The notes: generated by a model from the sequence alone, not told the origin. A DNA stretch of 64,000 nucleotides from Haloimpatiens lingqiaonensis (GCF_044502415.1 NZ_CP172402.1); one strand, 5' to 3'; shown: positions 33,679-43,081, counted from the stretch's first letter. A program made the numbers and translations.

Positions 33679-34827
33679 TTACATGTTGTATATAAACTTT
33701 TCAAGTCCGTCTAATGCTTTTTCTAATTCTTCCCCACTATAGCAATAAGAAATCCTAATATATCCCTCTCCACCTTTTCCAAAGGCAGATCCTGGTACTA
33801 TAGCAACACCTTGCTCCTTAAGAAGCCTATCACAAAACTCTTCACTGGATATATTAAATTTTTTAATAGAAGGAAATAAATAAAAAGCTCCTTCTGGCTT
33901 AATTACTTCTAACCCCATATTTAAAAGACTATTATATACGTAATCTCTTCTTTTCTTAAATTCACATTTCATATACTCTACATCTTCCATGCAATTTCTA
34001 AGTCCTTCTAAAACTCCGTATTGACTTATAGATGTAGCACAAGACACATTGTATTGATGTACTTTAATTATGCTATCTAATATATTTTTATAAGCACATA
34101 CATATCCTATTCTAAGTCCTGTCATGGAGAACATTTTTGAAAATCCACCTACAAAAATTATTTTTTCCTTTATATCTTCATAAGAAGCTATAGAATAATA
34201 TTTTTCATTAAAGCATATTGAACTATATATTTCATCAGTTATGACTAAAATATCATTTTCCTTTATCAAGGTATATATTTCATTTCTTAATTTTTCTGTA
34301 AGCACAGCACCTGTAGGATTAGATGGATATGATAATACTAATACCTTAGGTTTTTCTTCCCTTATTATCCTTTTTAAATTTTCCATATCAATATTAAACT
34401 GTTCATCTAATTTGAAATTTAAAACTGTTCCACCTAAAAGATTAACGCAACTTTCATAAGCAGGGTATGCTATAGAAGGTATTAATACCTTATCTTTAGG
34501 ATTAATTACCGCTGCAAAGGCCGCATATAATCCTTCACTTCCTCCTACAGTTACACAAACCTCATCTGAATTATAATTTATATTTAAAGTTTTTAAATAT
34601 TTACTTATTTCTTCTCTTAATTCTTTAATGCCTGCATTGGGTGTATATGTAGTTTTATCTTCATTTATGGCCTTTATCATAGCCGCTTTTACCCCTTTAG
34701 GAACTTTAAAATCCGGCTGGCCCAATGTAAGAGAAATAACATTTTCATATTGCGATACCTTATTAAAAAACTTTCTTATACCGGAAATCTCTATCTTATT
34801 TACATTTTCAGCTATAATTTTTTTCAA
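33679..34827 (-). CDS. PLP aminotransferase, probable N-acetyl-DAP aminotransferase
   Basis: About 382 residues, fold type I. Motifs: SLTLGQPDFKVP (about 33-44), YTPNAGIKELREEI, VTVGGSEGLYAAF, YPSNPTGAVLT, ITDEIYSSICF (cofactor Asp/Tyr) and GGFSKMFSMTGLRIGY with PLP-lysine in FSK (about 230). Near dapH, which makes N-acetyl-L-2-amino-6-oxopimelate, the likely role is the following transamination (PatA/DapX type). An aspartate or alanine aminotransferase role cannot be excluded. The GTG at 34836 overlaps GAGGTG. TTG 34827 has an 8-nt spacing and is preferred. Convergent with dapB. Confidence 0.88.
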   Translation of the reverse strand: MKKIIAENVNKIEISGIRKFFNKVSQYENVISLTLGQPDFKVPKGVKAAMIKAINEDKTTYTPNAGIKELREEISKYLKTLNINYNSDEVCVTVGGSEGLYAAFAAVINPKDKVLIPSIAYPAYESCVNLLGGTVLNFKLDEQFNIDMENLKRIIREEKPKVLVLSYPSNPTGAVLTEKLRNEIYTLIKENDILVITDEIYSSICFNEKYYSIASYEDIKEKIIFVGGFSKMFSMTGLRIGYVCAYKNILDSIIKVHQYNVSCATSISQYGVLEGLRNCMEDVEYMKCEFKKRRDYVYNSLLNMGLEVIKPEGAFYLFPSIKKFNISSEEFCDRLLKEQGVAIVPGSAFGKGGEGYIRISYCYSGEELEKALDGLEKFIYNM

Positions 34828-35071
34828 TACCTTCACCTCTAATTTGCATTTTATTTAGAACCATATACTTTAATACTGTACCCTTCTATAATGAAGTATA
34901 CAAATTTATTTACACAATACGCTATACTTATTATACAATATCTTTTTTGATTTATAATGTAAAATTTAAAATGATTGTTCAATATATTAATTTGGTATAT
35001 TTTCTCTTTAAATTGAAGATATTATTTATTATAATGGTATGATAGAAGAAAGTATATTAAAAAATATAATA

Positions 35072-35131
35072 AAGGAGGTGAATCGTTAGCGAAACTTATT
35101 TTTATAAGTTTTGTATAACGTTATTAAAATG
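35072..35131 (+). promoter_or_regulatory. Hairpin separating dapH Shine-Dalgarno from its start codon
   Basis: AAGGAGG at 35072-35078 is about 50 nt before the ATG at 35129. Between them, CGTTA ... TAACG and CGAAACTTA ... TAAGTTTTG form a nested stem (35084-35120) with a TTTTTA loop. Folding would bring the two within about 13 nt. Its right arm shares TTTTTATAAGTTTT with the IStron right end (32932-32945), suggesting either a transposon-end relic or chance in AT-rich DNA. Confidence 0.65.
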
Positions 35132-35839
35132 TCTTACAATTTAACGGATCCATATGAATTAGCCAGGTATATAAAAGAAGCTGAAAAATCCACCCCTATA
35201 AAAGCATATATTAAAGGAGACCTAAGTCAATGTTCTTTTGATAATATAGAGGATTTTTCTAGTGGCAATTTACATATACTATTTGGTGAAAGTGAAAACA
35301 TATCTAAATTTATAGAAAAAAATAAAGATAAGATAGAAAGCATAAAAATTGAACAGGATAGAAGAAATTCCGCTATTCCCCTTTTAGACCTTAGAAATGT
35401 AAATGCTAGAATTGAACCAGGTGCTATAATAAGAGACAAAGCCCTTATAAAAGATAAAGCTGTTATAATGATGGGGGCAGTTATAAACATAGGTGCTGAA
35501 ATTGGTGAAGAAACTATGATAGATATGAATGCTGTAGTGGGCGCTAGAGCTCAAATAGGACGCAAGGTTCATCTAGGAGCCGGAGCAGTTGTGGCTGGGG
35601 TTTTAGAACCACCTAGTAAATCACCATGTATTATAGAAGATAATGTTTTAATAGGTGCCAATGCAGTTATTTTAGAGGGAGTAAAGATAGGAAAGGGTGC
35701 TGTAGTAGCAGCAGGCTCGGTAGTTGTAAGCGACGTACCTGAAAATGTAGTTGTGGCTGGTTCCCCTGCTAAAATAGTAAAAACAGTAGATGAAAATACT
35801 AAAAATAAAACTCAAATATTAGATGATTTAAGGAAATAA
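35129..35839 (+). CDS. dapH: Tetrahydrodipicolinate N-acetyltransferase
   Basis: Acetylates tetrahydrodipicolinate in the acetyl-DAP route of lysine/meso-DAP synthesis, cytosolic. About 236 residues. An N-terminal helical domain (DPYELARYIKEAEKSTPIKAY) is followed from about residue 90 by left-handed beta-helix hexapeptide repeats (ARIEPGAIIRDKALIKDKAV, VNIGAEIGEETMIDMNAVVG) and the acetyl-CoA loop VLEPPSKSPCIIED. The start is ATG 35129 (MSYNLTDPYELARY), as in other clostridia. The frame also reaches TTG 35111. It is divergent from the aminotransferase gene with a long leader. Confidence 0.93.
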   Translation: MSYNLTDPYELARYIKEAEKSTPIKAYIKGDLSQCSFDNIEDFSSGNLHILFGESENISKFIEKNKDKIESIKIEQDRRNSAIPLLDLRNVNARIEPGAIIRDKALIKDKAVIMMGAVINIGAEIGEETMIDMNAVVGARAQIGRKVHLGAGAVVAGVLEPPSKSPCIIEDNVLIGANAVILEGVKIGKGAVVAAGSVVVSDVPENVVVAGSPAKIVKTVDENTKNKTQILDDLRK

Positions 35840-35842
35840 TAA

Positions 35843-35889
35843 AAATAAACCCACTATGCCAATTTATTTGTATCTAGTGGGTTTTTCCT
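35843..35889. terminator. Bidirectional terminator, dapH / SSB-like gene
   Basis: AAACCCACTA and TAGTGGGTTT form a 10-bp stem around an AT-rich loop, with A and T runs flanking. It serves the convergent dapH and SSB-like genes. Confidence 0.85.
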
Positions 35890-35899
35890 TGTTTAAATA

Positions 35900-36571
35900 T
35901 TAAATAGCGTCTTCTTCTAAATCGTTTTCACTGCTGTCAATAACTTCATTTTCACTATTTACTCTTTCCATTTTAGATATAGAAACCTCATAAGCTACTT
36001 TACTTATAACTTTTTCTTCAGATACTTTCTTTTGATACTCTCTACTTTGCAGTCTTCCCCAAATTCTTATATTATCTCCTATTTCTAAAGTCTTACAAAA
36101 TCTTGAATTTCTTCCCCATGCTATAGTAGGTATATAATCTGATTTATTATATGGTCTATTTACTGCTAAAAGCATATCTGATATTTCTCTTCCAAAAGGA
36201 GTAAGTCTATATATAGGTTTTTTACAAATATACCCATCAAGAAATATCATATTTGGGTTTTTGCTTTTTTCCAAGCAATACCTTACATCTCTAGCGAAAA
36301 CCGTTAATATAAGTCTGTTAGCTCCATCTACGTACTTATTGTATGATCTTAACTGCCCCTCTACACATAATTGACACCCTGGTTCTAAATTCATGCCTGT
36401 TATAAGTCTTTCTGAAACAGTAATATTAAGAATGTCTCTTGAATTACTTAATCGTGGAACTTCTAATATAAAATTATAGAAGCCTTCTCCATACATCTCA
36501 TGGCTAAACTCTAAATCATTAGCCATAGTTCCCTCCAAATATATTTTGTTGTTCATCATTAAATTGTCCAT
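35900..36571 (-). CDS. Tandem OB-fold single-stranded DNA-binding protein homologue
   Basis: About 223 residues with two SSB-like OB folds: NNKIYLEGTMANDLEFSHEM ... LYVEG-type QLCVEGQLRSYNK (about 7-90), and IFLDGYICKKPIYRLTPFGREISDMLLAVNR ... IRIWGRLQSREYQKK (about 110-195). An acidic tail, SSENDLEEDAI, resembles but does not equal the DDDIPF tail of replicative SSB. Clostridia encode such a second SSB-like protein. Its role (competence, recombination or sporulation) is not known to me. ATG 36571 follows AGAGGGA. Monocistronic by appearance. Confidence 0.75.
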   Translation of the reverse strand: MDNLMMNNKIYLEGTMANDLEFSHEMYGEGFYNFILEVPRLSNSRDILNITVSERLITGMNLEPGCQLCVEGQLRSYNKYVDGANRLILTVFARDVRYCLEKSKNPNMIFLDGYICKKPIYRLTPFGREISDMLLAVNRPYNKSDYIPTIAWGRNSRFCKTLEIGDNIRIWGRLQSREYQKKVSEEKVISKVAYEVSISKMERVNSENEVIDSSENDLEEDAI

Positions 36572-36792
36572 CACAATCCCTCTTTCCCCTTAGTTTTTAT
36601 GTTTTATACACTATAAAATATTCTAATATTTTCTATATTATTACTATTTATATATAAAAATTATTTTTATAGGAAACTTTATTGCCATTATAATACAAAT
36701 CACATATATTTTACAATACATCATTCAAATTTTAACTGTATTTTTAAAAAAATGAAAGTTGTTTTGCATATTATTTAAGAAAATAAATGATT

Positions 36793-37558
36793 TCATTTAC
36801 TAATTTGTTTCCCTAGGTAGTCTATATAATAATTCTCTTTATAAATCAAATCTCCTGCCCTTACAAAATTATATCCATCATTTTGCAAGTTTTCTATTAT
36901 CCTAGCTAAATTTTTAGGAGTATACTTAGCATTATTATGAAACAATAATATGGATCCTGGCTTAACTTTTTTCATAACCCTACTATACTCTATATCACTT
37001 CCCTGTTCTTTCCAATCTATGCTGTCCACATCCCATTGAATACAATAATGCTTATTTTCACTCCACCGTATTTACTGCTAAATCATTATACGCTCCTGAT
37101 GGACATCTAAATAACTTAGGTAATTCTCCAGTTATTTTCATTATCTTACTGTCACATAGGTGGATTTCCTGAGTTATTCTCCCTTTTGATACTTTTGTCA
37201 AATCAGCATGGGTATTTGAATGATTTCCTAATTCATGTCCCCTTTTAAATATTTCTTCTGCTTTTTCTGGATAATCATCTATCCATTTTCCTACTAAAAA
37301 AAATGTAGCTTTTACATTATATTTATCTAATATTTTTAATATCTCCTCAGTATTATCTTCTCCCCAATTGGCATCAAAAGTTATAGCTACTTTTTTTTCC
37401 TTTGTATCCACTGAATAAATAGGTATTTTTTTACCTGTATTAAAACAAGTTGCCTTAGATTTCAAAAAATAAGTTATAATAAATAAAATTAAAAAAACAA
37501 AAAATATAATTAAAAATATTCCTAAAGGATTATTTCTAATTTTTTTTAAACTAGACAT
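36793..37558 (-). pseudogene. Polysaccharide deacetylase (PdaB-like), frameshifted
   Basis: Carbohydrate esterase 4 (NodB) family membrane-anchored enzyme. PdaB relatives act on spore peptidoglycan. The first part (37558-37058) has a membrane anchor (GIFLIIFFVFLILFIITYFL) and NodB motifs ITFDANWG and HELGNHSNTHADL, ending FRCPSGAYNDLAVNTVE-stop. The rest continues in another frame as SENKHYCIQWDVDSIDWKEQG ... GSILLFHNN, with an ATG only at 37029. Total length is 3n+1, so loss of one base near 37067 would restore about 254 residues. Either a true mutation or a sequence error. Confidence 0.85.
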
Positions 37559-37722
37559 ACAAGACCTCCAAAGTTCAGCTTTTTATTTAATCTATATTCA
37601 AATTATAAAATTAATATGAAAAACTCTTTATAATTTTTTGCTAAGTAGTAAAATCACCAGTTTCTATCTTTTTATCTTTTATGTTATAATGATTATAGTT
37701 ATCTAAAAGGGAGGCTGATATT

Positions 37723-38256
37723 ATGTTTGATGATACCCTGGAATTAGCAGAAAATAAACTACTTTTATTATATATATTAGAAAAAATTCATCTTCCTATA
37801 TCTAACATGCAGCTTACAAATATAGTACTAGAGAATAATTTTATGAACTATTTTAGCCTTCAACAATATCTCTCTGAATTACTATCTTCTAAATTTATAG
37901 AAGAAACAGAAAAGGATAATAAACACCGACTTAATGTAACTGAAAAAGGCTCTAAGGTTTTATCATTATTTCAAAAGAGAATATCTGTTGAAAAAATTAG
38001 TTCAATAGATGAATATTTGCAAAAACAAATGAGGGATATAAAAAAAGAATTAACTATAACTGCTGATTACACCATCGAAAATTCTGATAACTTTATAGTA
38101 AATTTAAAAGCTTCAGAATCTGACTACACTCTTATAGACATAAAAATTGGTGTTCCCTCAAACAAACAAGCTAGAGAATTATGCAGCAAGTGGAAAACTC
38201 ATTCTTCTACCCTATATAATAAAATAATGGATCTGCTTATAAATGAAGAAATTTAA
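37723..38256 (+). CDS. DUF4364 family protein (winged-helix)
   Basis: 177-residue soluble protein. The first 85 residues look like a winged helix-turn-helix (NKLLLLYILEKIHLPISNMQ, then LHRLNVTEKGSKVLSLF-type wing in KHRLNVTEKGSKVLSLFQ). A beta-rich C-terminal domain ends VPSNKQARELCSKWKTHSS. It matches the DUF4364 family of clostridial putative regulators. The regulated genes are not known. ATG follows AGGGAGG. Its 3' end overlaps the convergent beta-propeller gene by 4 nt. Confidence 0.8.
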   Translation: MFDDTLELAENKLLLLYILEKIHLPISNMQLTNIVLENNFMNYFSLQQYLSELLSSKFIEETEKDNKHRLNVTEKGSKVLSLFQKRISVEKISSIDEYLQKQMRDIKKELTITADYTIENSDNFIVNLKASESDYTLIDIKIGVPSNKQARELCSKWKTHSSTLYNKIMDLLINEEI

Positions 38257-39134
38257 ATTAAAGTCATTCCAGTGGGCTCTCCACCTATGGATATGACTTT
38301 TTTACTTTCACTTGCCACATTTATTTTCATAAGTAAATCATTATAATTATCTCCTACATATAAATAATTTTTTAATCTCATTATTCCTCTAGGCATGCCA
38401 CCAACCCGTATTACTTTAATCTCCTTAGCATTAGCCATATCTACAATACTTACACTGCCATCTCCAAAGTTAGAAACATAGCAAAACTTAGTATCTAAAA
38501 ACATATCTACAGGGCTATTTCCCACTTTAACTCTATTTAATATTTGGAAATTTTTTAATGATATAATAGCAATACTCCCCTTAGAATTTAAACCCAAATT
38601 ACTCTCACAAACATATATATAATCTCCATTAGGCGAAAAAATTGCCTTTGTAGGATATGCTCCAACTCGTATATTTTTAATAACCTTATTATCTTTGCAA
38701 TCAACCATAGTTATACTATCATCATTCATGTTTGCTATTACCATTATATTTCTTATTTTGTCTATATGCATGCTATGAGGTAAACTACCACATGGAATTT
38801 GAGTTTCTATTTTCTTTTCCTTCAAATTAAAAGCTGCCAAAATATTCGAGTTACCACATATAACATAAGCTGTATCTTTAAAAATCCTAACATCATTACA
38901 ATGCATTCCTATAGTATAATTTTCTATATTCCTTTTGTTATTTATATCCACGATACTTATACCATTGGTGTAGTTATTAGCAGTAAAAATACAATTATTA
39001 CATATACAAATTCCATGAGGACCAACTCTTTTAAAATCATTTTTTAATAAAATCTTATCTGCCTCGGTAAATGTATCCAAATCTACCTTTGAAATAGAAT
39101 CTGATGAAGTATTACATACATATAAATATTTCAA
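38253..39134 (-). CDS. YVTN-type beta-propeller protein
   Basis: About 293 residues made of repeating blades: KYLYVCNTSSDSISKVDL, GPHGICICNNCIFTANNYT, NIRVGAYPTKAIFSPNGDYI, NRVKVGNSPVDMFLDTKFCY, IRVGGMPRGIMRLKNYLYVG. This is the YncE/YVTN beta-propeller pattern, usually a protein-interaction scaffold. No signal peptide is seen if the start is TTG 39134, which is 8 nt after GGGGG. The frame also extends to 39179. Function unknown. Convergent with the DUF4364 gene. Confidence 0.8.
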   Translation of the reverse strand: MKYLYVCNTSSDSISKVDLDTFTEADKILLKNDFKRVGPHGICICNNCIFTANNYTNGISIVDINNKRNIENYTIGMHCNDVRIFKDTAYVICGNSNILAAFNLKEKKIETQIPCGSLPHSMHIDKIRNIMVIANMNDDSITMVDCKDNKVIKNIRVGAYPTKAIFSPNGDYIYVCESNLGLNSKGSIAIISLKNFQILNRVKVGNSPVDMFLDTKFCYVSNFGDGSVSIVDMANAKEIKVIRVGGMPRGIMRLKNYLYVGDNYNDLLMKINVASESKKVISIGGEPTGMTLI

Positions 39135-39406
39135 ACTTTTCACCCCCTTATAATCATATATTATGGTGAAGCATAGCATTTTGGTAATAACATAATCCCA
39201 TTTCTTAATTAAAATTTATAATTTACTATTTTACCTAGACAAATTATTTTATCTAGACAACTACCACTTAATAAAATATAATTTTATCTGTACATGTTTA
39301 TAAACTGTGTATTATGCTATTATGTATATTATTTAAGATTGCATTAGCAAAAAACACTAAATTGGCATAAGTTCAATATAATATTGACTTTACGGGAGGC
39401 GATTCT

Positions 39407-39649
39407 ATGTTTAATTATTTAACACAAGGAGTATGTTCTAGGGAAATAAACTTTGACATTATAGATGGAAAGGTTACAAAGGTTTCCTTTATAGGTGGAT
39501 GTGATGGAAATTTAAAAGGCATCTCTAAACTTATAGAAGGCATGGATGTAAATGAAGCTATAAAGAGACTTGAAGGAACTACTTGCGGTTCAAAATCCAC
39601 ATCTTGTCCTGATCAATTAGCTAAAGCACTTAAAAAGCACAATTTTTAA
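39407..39649 (+). CDS. TSCPD domain protein (TIGR03905-like)
   Basis: 80-residue protein with one TSCPD domain: GVCSREINFDIIDGKVTKVS, FIGGCDGNLKGISKLIEGM and LEGTTCGSKSTSCPDQLAKAL. Conserved Cys at 9, 32, 60 and 67 fit the family, which is related to the C-terminal domain of class II/III ribonucleotide reductases. The function of stand-alone members is unknown. ATG after GGGAGG. Followed directly by repeat DNA (ATTGTGACGTAATGGC). Confidence 0.85.
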   Translation: MFNYLTQGVCSREINFDIIDGKVTKVSFIGGCDGNLKGISKLIEGMDVNEAIKRLEGTTCGSKSTSCPDQLAKALKKHNF

Positions 39650-39778
39650 GAAAATTGTGACGTAATGGCATAGGAAAAATTAGTGGGCCAAAATTAGTGG
39701 GCTAGTGGACTAGAGGACCAGAGGGCTAGTAAAGGATAATTTTTCTTCATTGCATTACGAAAAATTTTAGAATGTAAG

Positions 39779-39827
39779 AAAGATAGCTAACACAATTTCA
39801 CGTTGTGAAATTGTGTTAGCTATCTTT
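39779..39827. terminator. Long perfect palindrome, terminator-like
   Basis: GATAGCTAACACAATTTCAC and GTGAAATTGTGTTAGCTATC form a 20-bp perfect stem with a very short loop, with AAA before and TTT after. The copy at 40160-40210 is eroded. It could end the TSCPD gene transcript. Confidence 0.7.
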
Positions 39828-40332
39828 AGGACTTAAATTAAATCTTTTATTGGCGATAGCCAGACTAAATATATAAATATCAGATATCAAATATCAAATA
39901 TCAAATAATGTGGATTTTCTTCATTTTATTCAGAAAATCTTTAATTTATAAATAAAAAAGCGCTTATAATCTTTTAGGCGGAGCCTTTCGAAAAGTTATA
40001 TGATACTTATTAAAATAAAATAGTAATTAAAATTCGATTCATTTTACCGTAAGGCAATTGTTTGTATAAATCTTAGTTTGTAGAGTAGAAAAGGTAAGAA
40101 GTAATAAGTAAGAGTTAAGGATAATTTTTCTTCATTCCATTACGAAAAATTTTAAATTCAAAAGATATGTAGTAAAATTTTCCAATGTGAACTTTTATTA
40201 TCTGTCTTTTGGGGCTTAACTTAAATCTTTTATTGGCGGTAGCCAAGCTAAATATATAAATATCAGATATCAAATATCAATTAATGTGGATTTTCTTCAT
40301 TTTATTCAGAAAATCTTTAATTTATAAAAAAG

Positions 40333-40380
40333 AAAGGGCTGGTCAGCCCGCAGACCGATAGGTTGCAAAAATAGTTATAC
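40333..40380. repeat. Double-hairpin repeat, copy 2
   Basis: GGGCTGGTCAGCCC then GCAGACCGATAGGTTGC and AAAAATAG. Same two-hairpin layout as 13058-13103 with loop differences, and a C to T change that keeps a G-U pair. Confidence 0.6.
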
Positions 40381-40990
40381 TTTCACTTACCCCATAAAAC
40401 CGTAATAACCTTAATAAATAATTTCAAATTGCATTTTTATTTTAAGCTTTAACTAAAAATAGATTATCCCAACCATTTTCTATAATAAGTCTTTTATTAT
40501 AAATCAGCGGGCTACGCCAAAAAAAACTTTTTAAGTGCTCAACTTCTTACTTTTTACCTTATAGCTTGTTTTACTATTACATTTTATTTAATTAAAGATT
40601 TTCCATAACATAGTGGAGGAAACTCTCCCTTAACTCTTACTTTTTACTTCTTACTTTTTACCTCTTACTTAATTCTCACTTTCTCCACAAATTCTAATTT
40701 AAGAAATTCCATAGGAATTTCAACATTAATTGATATTTGATATTTGATATTTGATATTTAATATTTGATATTTAATATTTAATATTTCTATATTTTCGCT
40801 GGCTATCGCCAATAAAAGATTTTTTAAGCCCTTAAAAAGAAAAGATATAACCACTTCATTTAATGAATCAGTTATACCTTTTCCCACTATATCATTGCTT
40901 ATATTCAATTAAAGATTTTCCGTAACGCAGTGGAGGAAAATCATCCTTTAGTAGGCTGTTCTCTCCCCGTGACCATATACGCATGACCTG

Positions 40991-41224
40991 AAAAATCTGC
41001 TTTTAATGGAGTGATAAATGTGAAATTTAGGACTATTGAACTAGCCTTAGAACCTCTTTATTTGTCCATTTAAAGCACCGTTAAGAAGTTTTCATTGCTT
41101 GAGCGAGGAACGAGTGAGTTTGAAAACTTTAGGGGCTTTAAATGGACAAATATTTAGAAGTTCTTGGCGTATTGTTCACAGTCAAAAATTTCACATTTAT
41201 CACGGAATTAAAAGCAGATTTTTC
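40991..41224. repeat. Fold-back element, copy 1 (after folC)
   Basis: A 234-bp near-palindrome. The outer arms AAAAATCTGCTTTTAAT and GTGATAAATGTGAAATTT are repeated in inverse at the right end. The inner arms ATTTGTCCATTTAAAGC and its complement enclose AAGTTTTCA ... TGAAAACTT and GAGCGAGGAACGAGTGAG. It ends 21 nt beyond the folC stop. An inverted second copy lies at 49594, and a right half at 43082. No coding capacity. Confidence 0.85.
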
Positions 41225-41245
41225 CTATTCCACTTCCGTCACAAT

Positions 41246-42556
41246 TTATTTGCGAATTATTTTCCTCATATCTCCTACCATATATAGTGAGCCGCATATA
41301 AGAAGCAGATCCTTTTCTCCACAATAAGCTAATGCTTTATTATAAGCTTCCTGGTAATCTAAAAAAGCTTCACAGTTTTTATTATATTTTAAAACTTCTT
41401 TCTTTAAATCCTCACTAAGTTCAGCTCTTTCACTGTTTGGAGTTACAGTTAAAACTCTACTTGCTTTTGGAGTTATGACTTTTATCATAGAATCCACTTG
41501 TTTGTCTGCCAATATACCTAGAATTAATATTAAATTATCATATTTAAAATATGTATCTATGCTCTCTGTGATATTAATTATACCATCTATATTGTGAGCA
41601 CCATCTATGACCACCATAGGGTTATTTTTCATAATTTCAAGTCTAGCAGGCCAAGATACATTTTTAAGAGCCTTTTCTATAGCATCTTTAGGTATATTAA
41701 GCCCTAAATTTATTAATTCTTCCACTGCATTTATTACTACTGCACAGTTAATTATTTGATGTTTTCCTAAAAGGGATAGAATTAAATTATATGTACATTT
41801 TTTAGTATTTATCTGCAGTTTTTGCATTACTGCCTGTACACCATTTTCTTTTATATTTTTTATATTTTCTATATGCTTACAAGAATCCTTACTTACCTTT
41901 ATAATTCTGCTATTATTTTTACTACATATTTCTTCTATAACCTTCTCTGCTGAAGCTTCTTGAGGATATAAAACTAAAGGCACATTTTTCTTTATTATAC
42001 CTGCCTTCTCTGCAGCTATTTTATCTAAAGTGTCTCCTAGAACTTGCATATGATCAAAGCTTATAGAAGTAATTATAGTTAAAATAGGATTTATTACATT
42101 AGTAGAATCTAGTCTACCACCCATTCCCACTTCTATAACCGCATAATCTACTTTCTGCTCATAAAAATATAAATACATAGCACAAGTTATAATCTCAAAC
42201 TGTGTTGGATGGTCATATCCCATTTCTATAACTTTATCTACAGCTTCTTTCACCCTACTAATTACATCAACTAATTGTTCTTTAGTTATATTTTCACCAT
42301 TTATCTGTATTCTCTCTTCAAATACTTCAATATAAGGTGATGTGTACATCCCAACCCTATATCCTGATTCTATTAGTATTTGGTTTAACATAGCTGTAGT
42401 AGAGCCCTTCCCATTGGTTCCTGCTATATGTATACATTTTAATTTTTTATGAGGTTCCCCCAAAATTTCTAATAATTTTTCCGTCCTACTTAACCCAAGA
42501 TTTGTTCCAAAACGTGCTGTATTATTTACATAATCCATTACCTGTTTGTAATCCAT
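41246..42556 (-). CDS. folC: Folylpolyglutamate synthase / dihydrofolate synthase
   Basis: Adds glutamates to folates (and possibly glutamate to dihydropteroate). 436 residues of the Mur ligase superfamily. ATP loop HIAGTNGKGSTTAMLNQIL (about 42-60), YTSPYIEVFEERIQING omega-loop region, VIEVGMGGRLDSTNVI (magnesium/folate site), MVVIDGAHNIDGI (about 308-320) and the C-terminal domain ending LLICGSLYMVGDMRK. Located directly downstream of valS, the usual valS-folC order in Firmicutes, though repeats now separate them by 0.6 kb. ATG start. Confidence 0.94.
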   Translation of the reverse strand: MDYKQVMDYVNNTARFGTNLGLSRTEKLLEILGEPHKKLKCIHIAGTNGKGSTTAMLNQILIESGYRVGMYTSPYIEVFEERIQINGENITKEQLVDVISRVKEAVDKVIEMGYDHPTQFEIITCAMYLYFYEQKVDYAVIEVGMGGRLDSTNVINPILTIITSISFDHMQVLGDTLDKIAAEKAGIIKKNVPLVLYPQEASAEKVIEEICSKNNSRIIKVSKDSCKHIENIKNIKENGVQAVMQKLQINTKKCTYNLILSLLGKHQIINCAVVINAVEELINLGLNIPKDAIEKALKNVSWPARLEIMKNNPMVVIDGAHNIDGIINITESIDTYFKYDNLILILGILADKQVDSMIKVITPKASRVLTVTPNSERAELSEDLKKEVLKYNKNCEAFLDYQEAYNKALAYCGEKDLLLICGSLYMVGDMRKIIRK

Positions 42557-43081
42557 ATTGTTCTCCCCCTAAACATAAAATACACTCTAATAATATAACA
42601 TATTTCCCTAATTCTCAATATATATATATTGCTGAAAACAGTAGATAATTTATGAATCATTATGCTTACTAGATTTATATTAGTCCCCACTCCCTAGTCT
42701 CCAAAAAGATTAGTAGTATTTCTTAATATTTAGGCAGTTATTTTAGATACTAGACGTATACAGGTTCTAGATTAACGAACTTCCATAGGAAATTAAATAT
42801 TCATTTTAAATTTTAAATTCTAAATTAAGAAAACAATTTAGAACTTGAAATTCATATGCGAAAGTTTAGTTCTTAATTATATCTACATATTTAGTCTGGC
42901 TGCCGCCAATAAAAGATTTTTAAAGTGCTTAAAAAGAAAAGCTATAACTACTCCATTCAATGAAATAGTTACAGCCTTTCTCGCTATCTCTCTTAATTAA
43001 AGATTTTCCGTAACATAGTGGAGGAAAATCGTCCTTTCCTAGCACCTAGCACCCAGTACCTAGTACCTAATCTCTTACTTC
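42557..43081. repeat. Repeat-rich spacer between valS and folC
   Basis: Holds a solo MITE right end (GAACTTGAAATTCATATGCG and AAAGTTTAG, about 42841-42873). A copy of the module GGCTGCCGCCAATAAAAG then AAAAGCTATAACTA ... ATAGTTACAGCC, and GATTTTCCGTAAC ... GGAAAATC (42885-43032). Heptamers CCTAGCA/CCAGTA (43039-43070). No gene seen. Confidence 0.65.

Larger units (their letters stand above)
39650..40990. repeat. Composite intergenic repeat region
   Basis: 1.3 kb without a gene. Order: octamer array (39680-39735). Unit 1 (39717-39965), with a 20-bp palindrome GATAGCTAACACAATTTCAC (39779-39827), a GGCGATAGCC hairpin and AAATATC heptamers. A second, diverged copy of the unit (40117-40330). Double-hairpin repeat (40333-40380). 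CTTCTTA heptamers (40625-40672). GATATTT heptamers (40731-40788). An inverted module with GGCTATCGCC, a TTCATTTAATGAA palindrome and a GATTTTCC ... GGAAAATC hairpin (40790-40945). No intact mobile gene seen. Confidence 0.75.
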
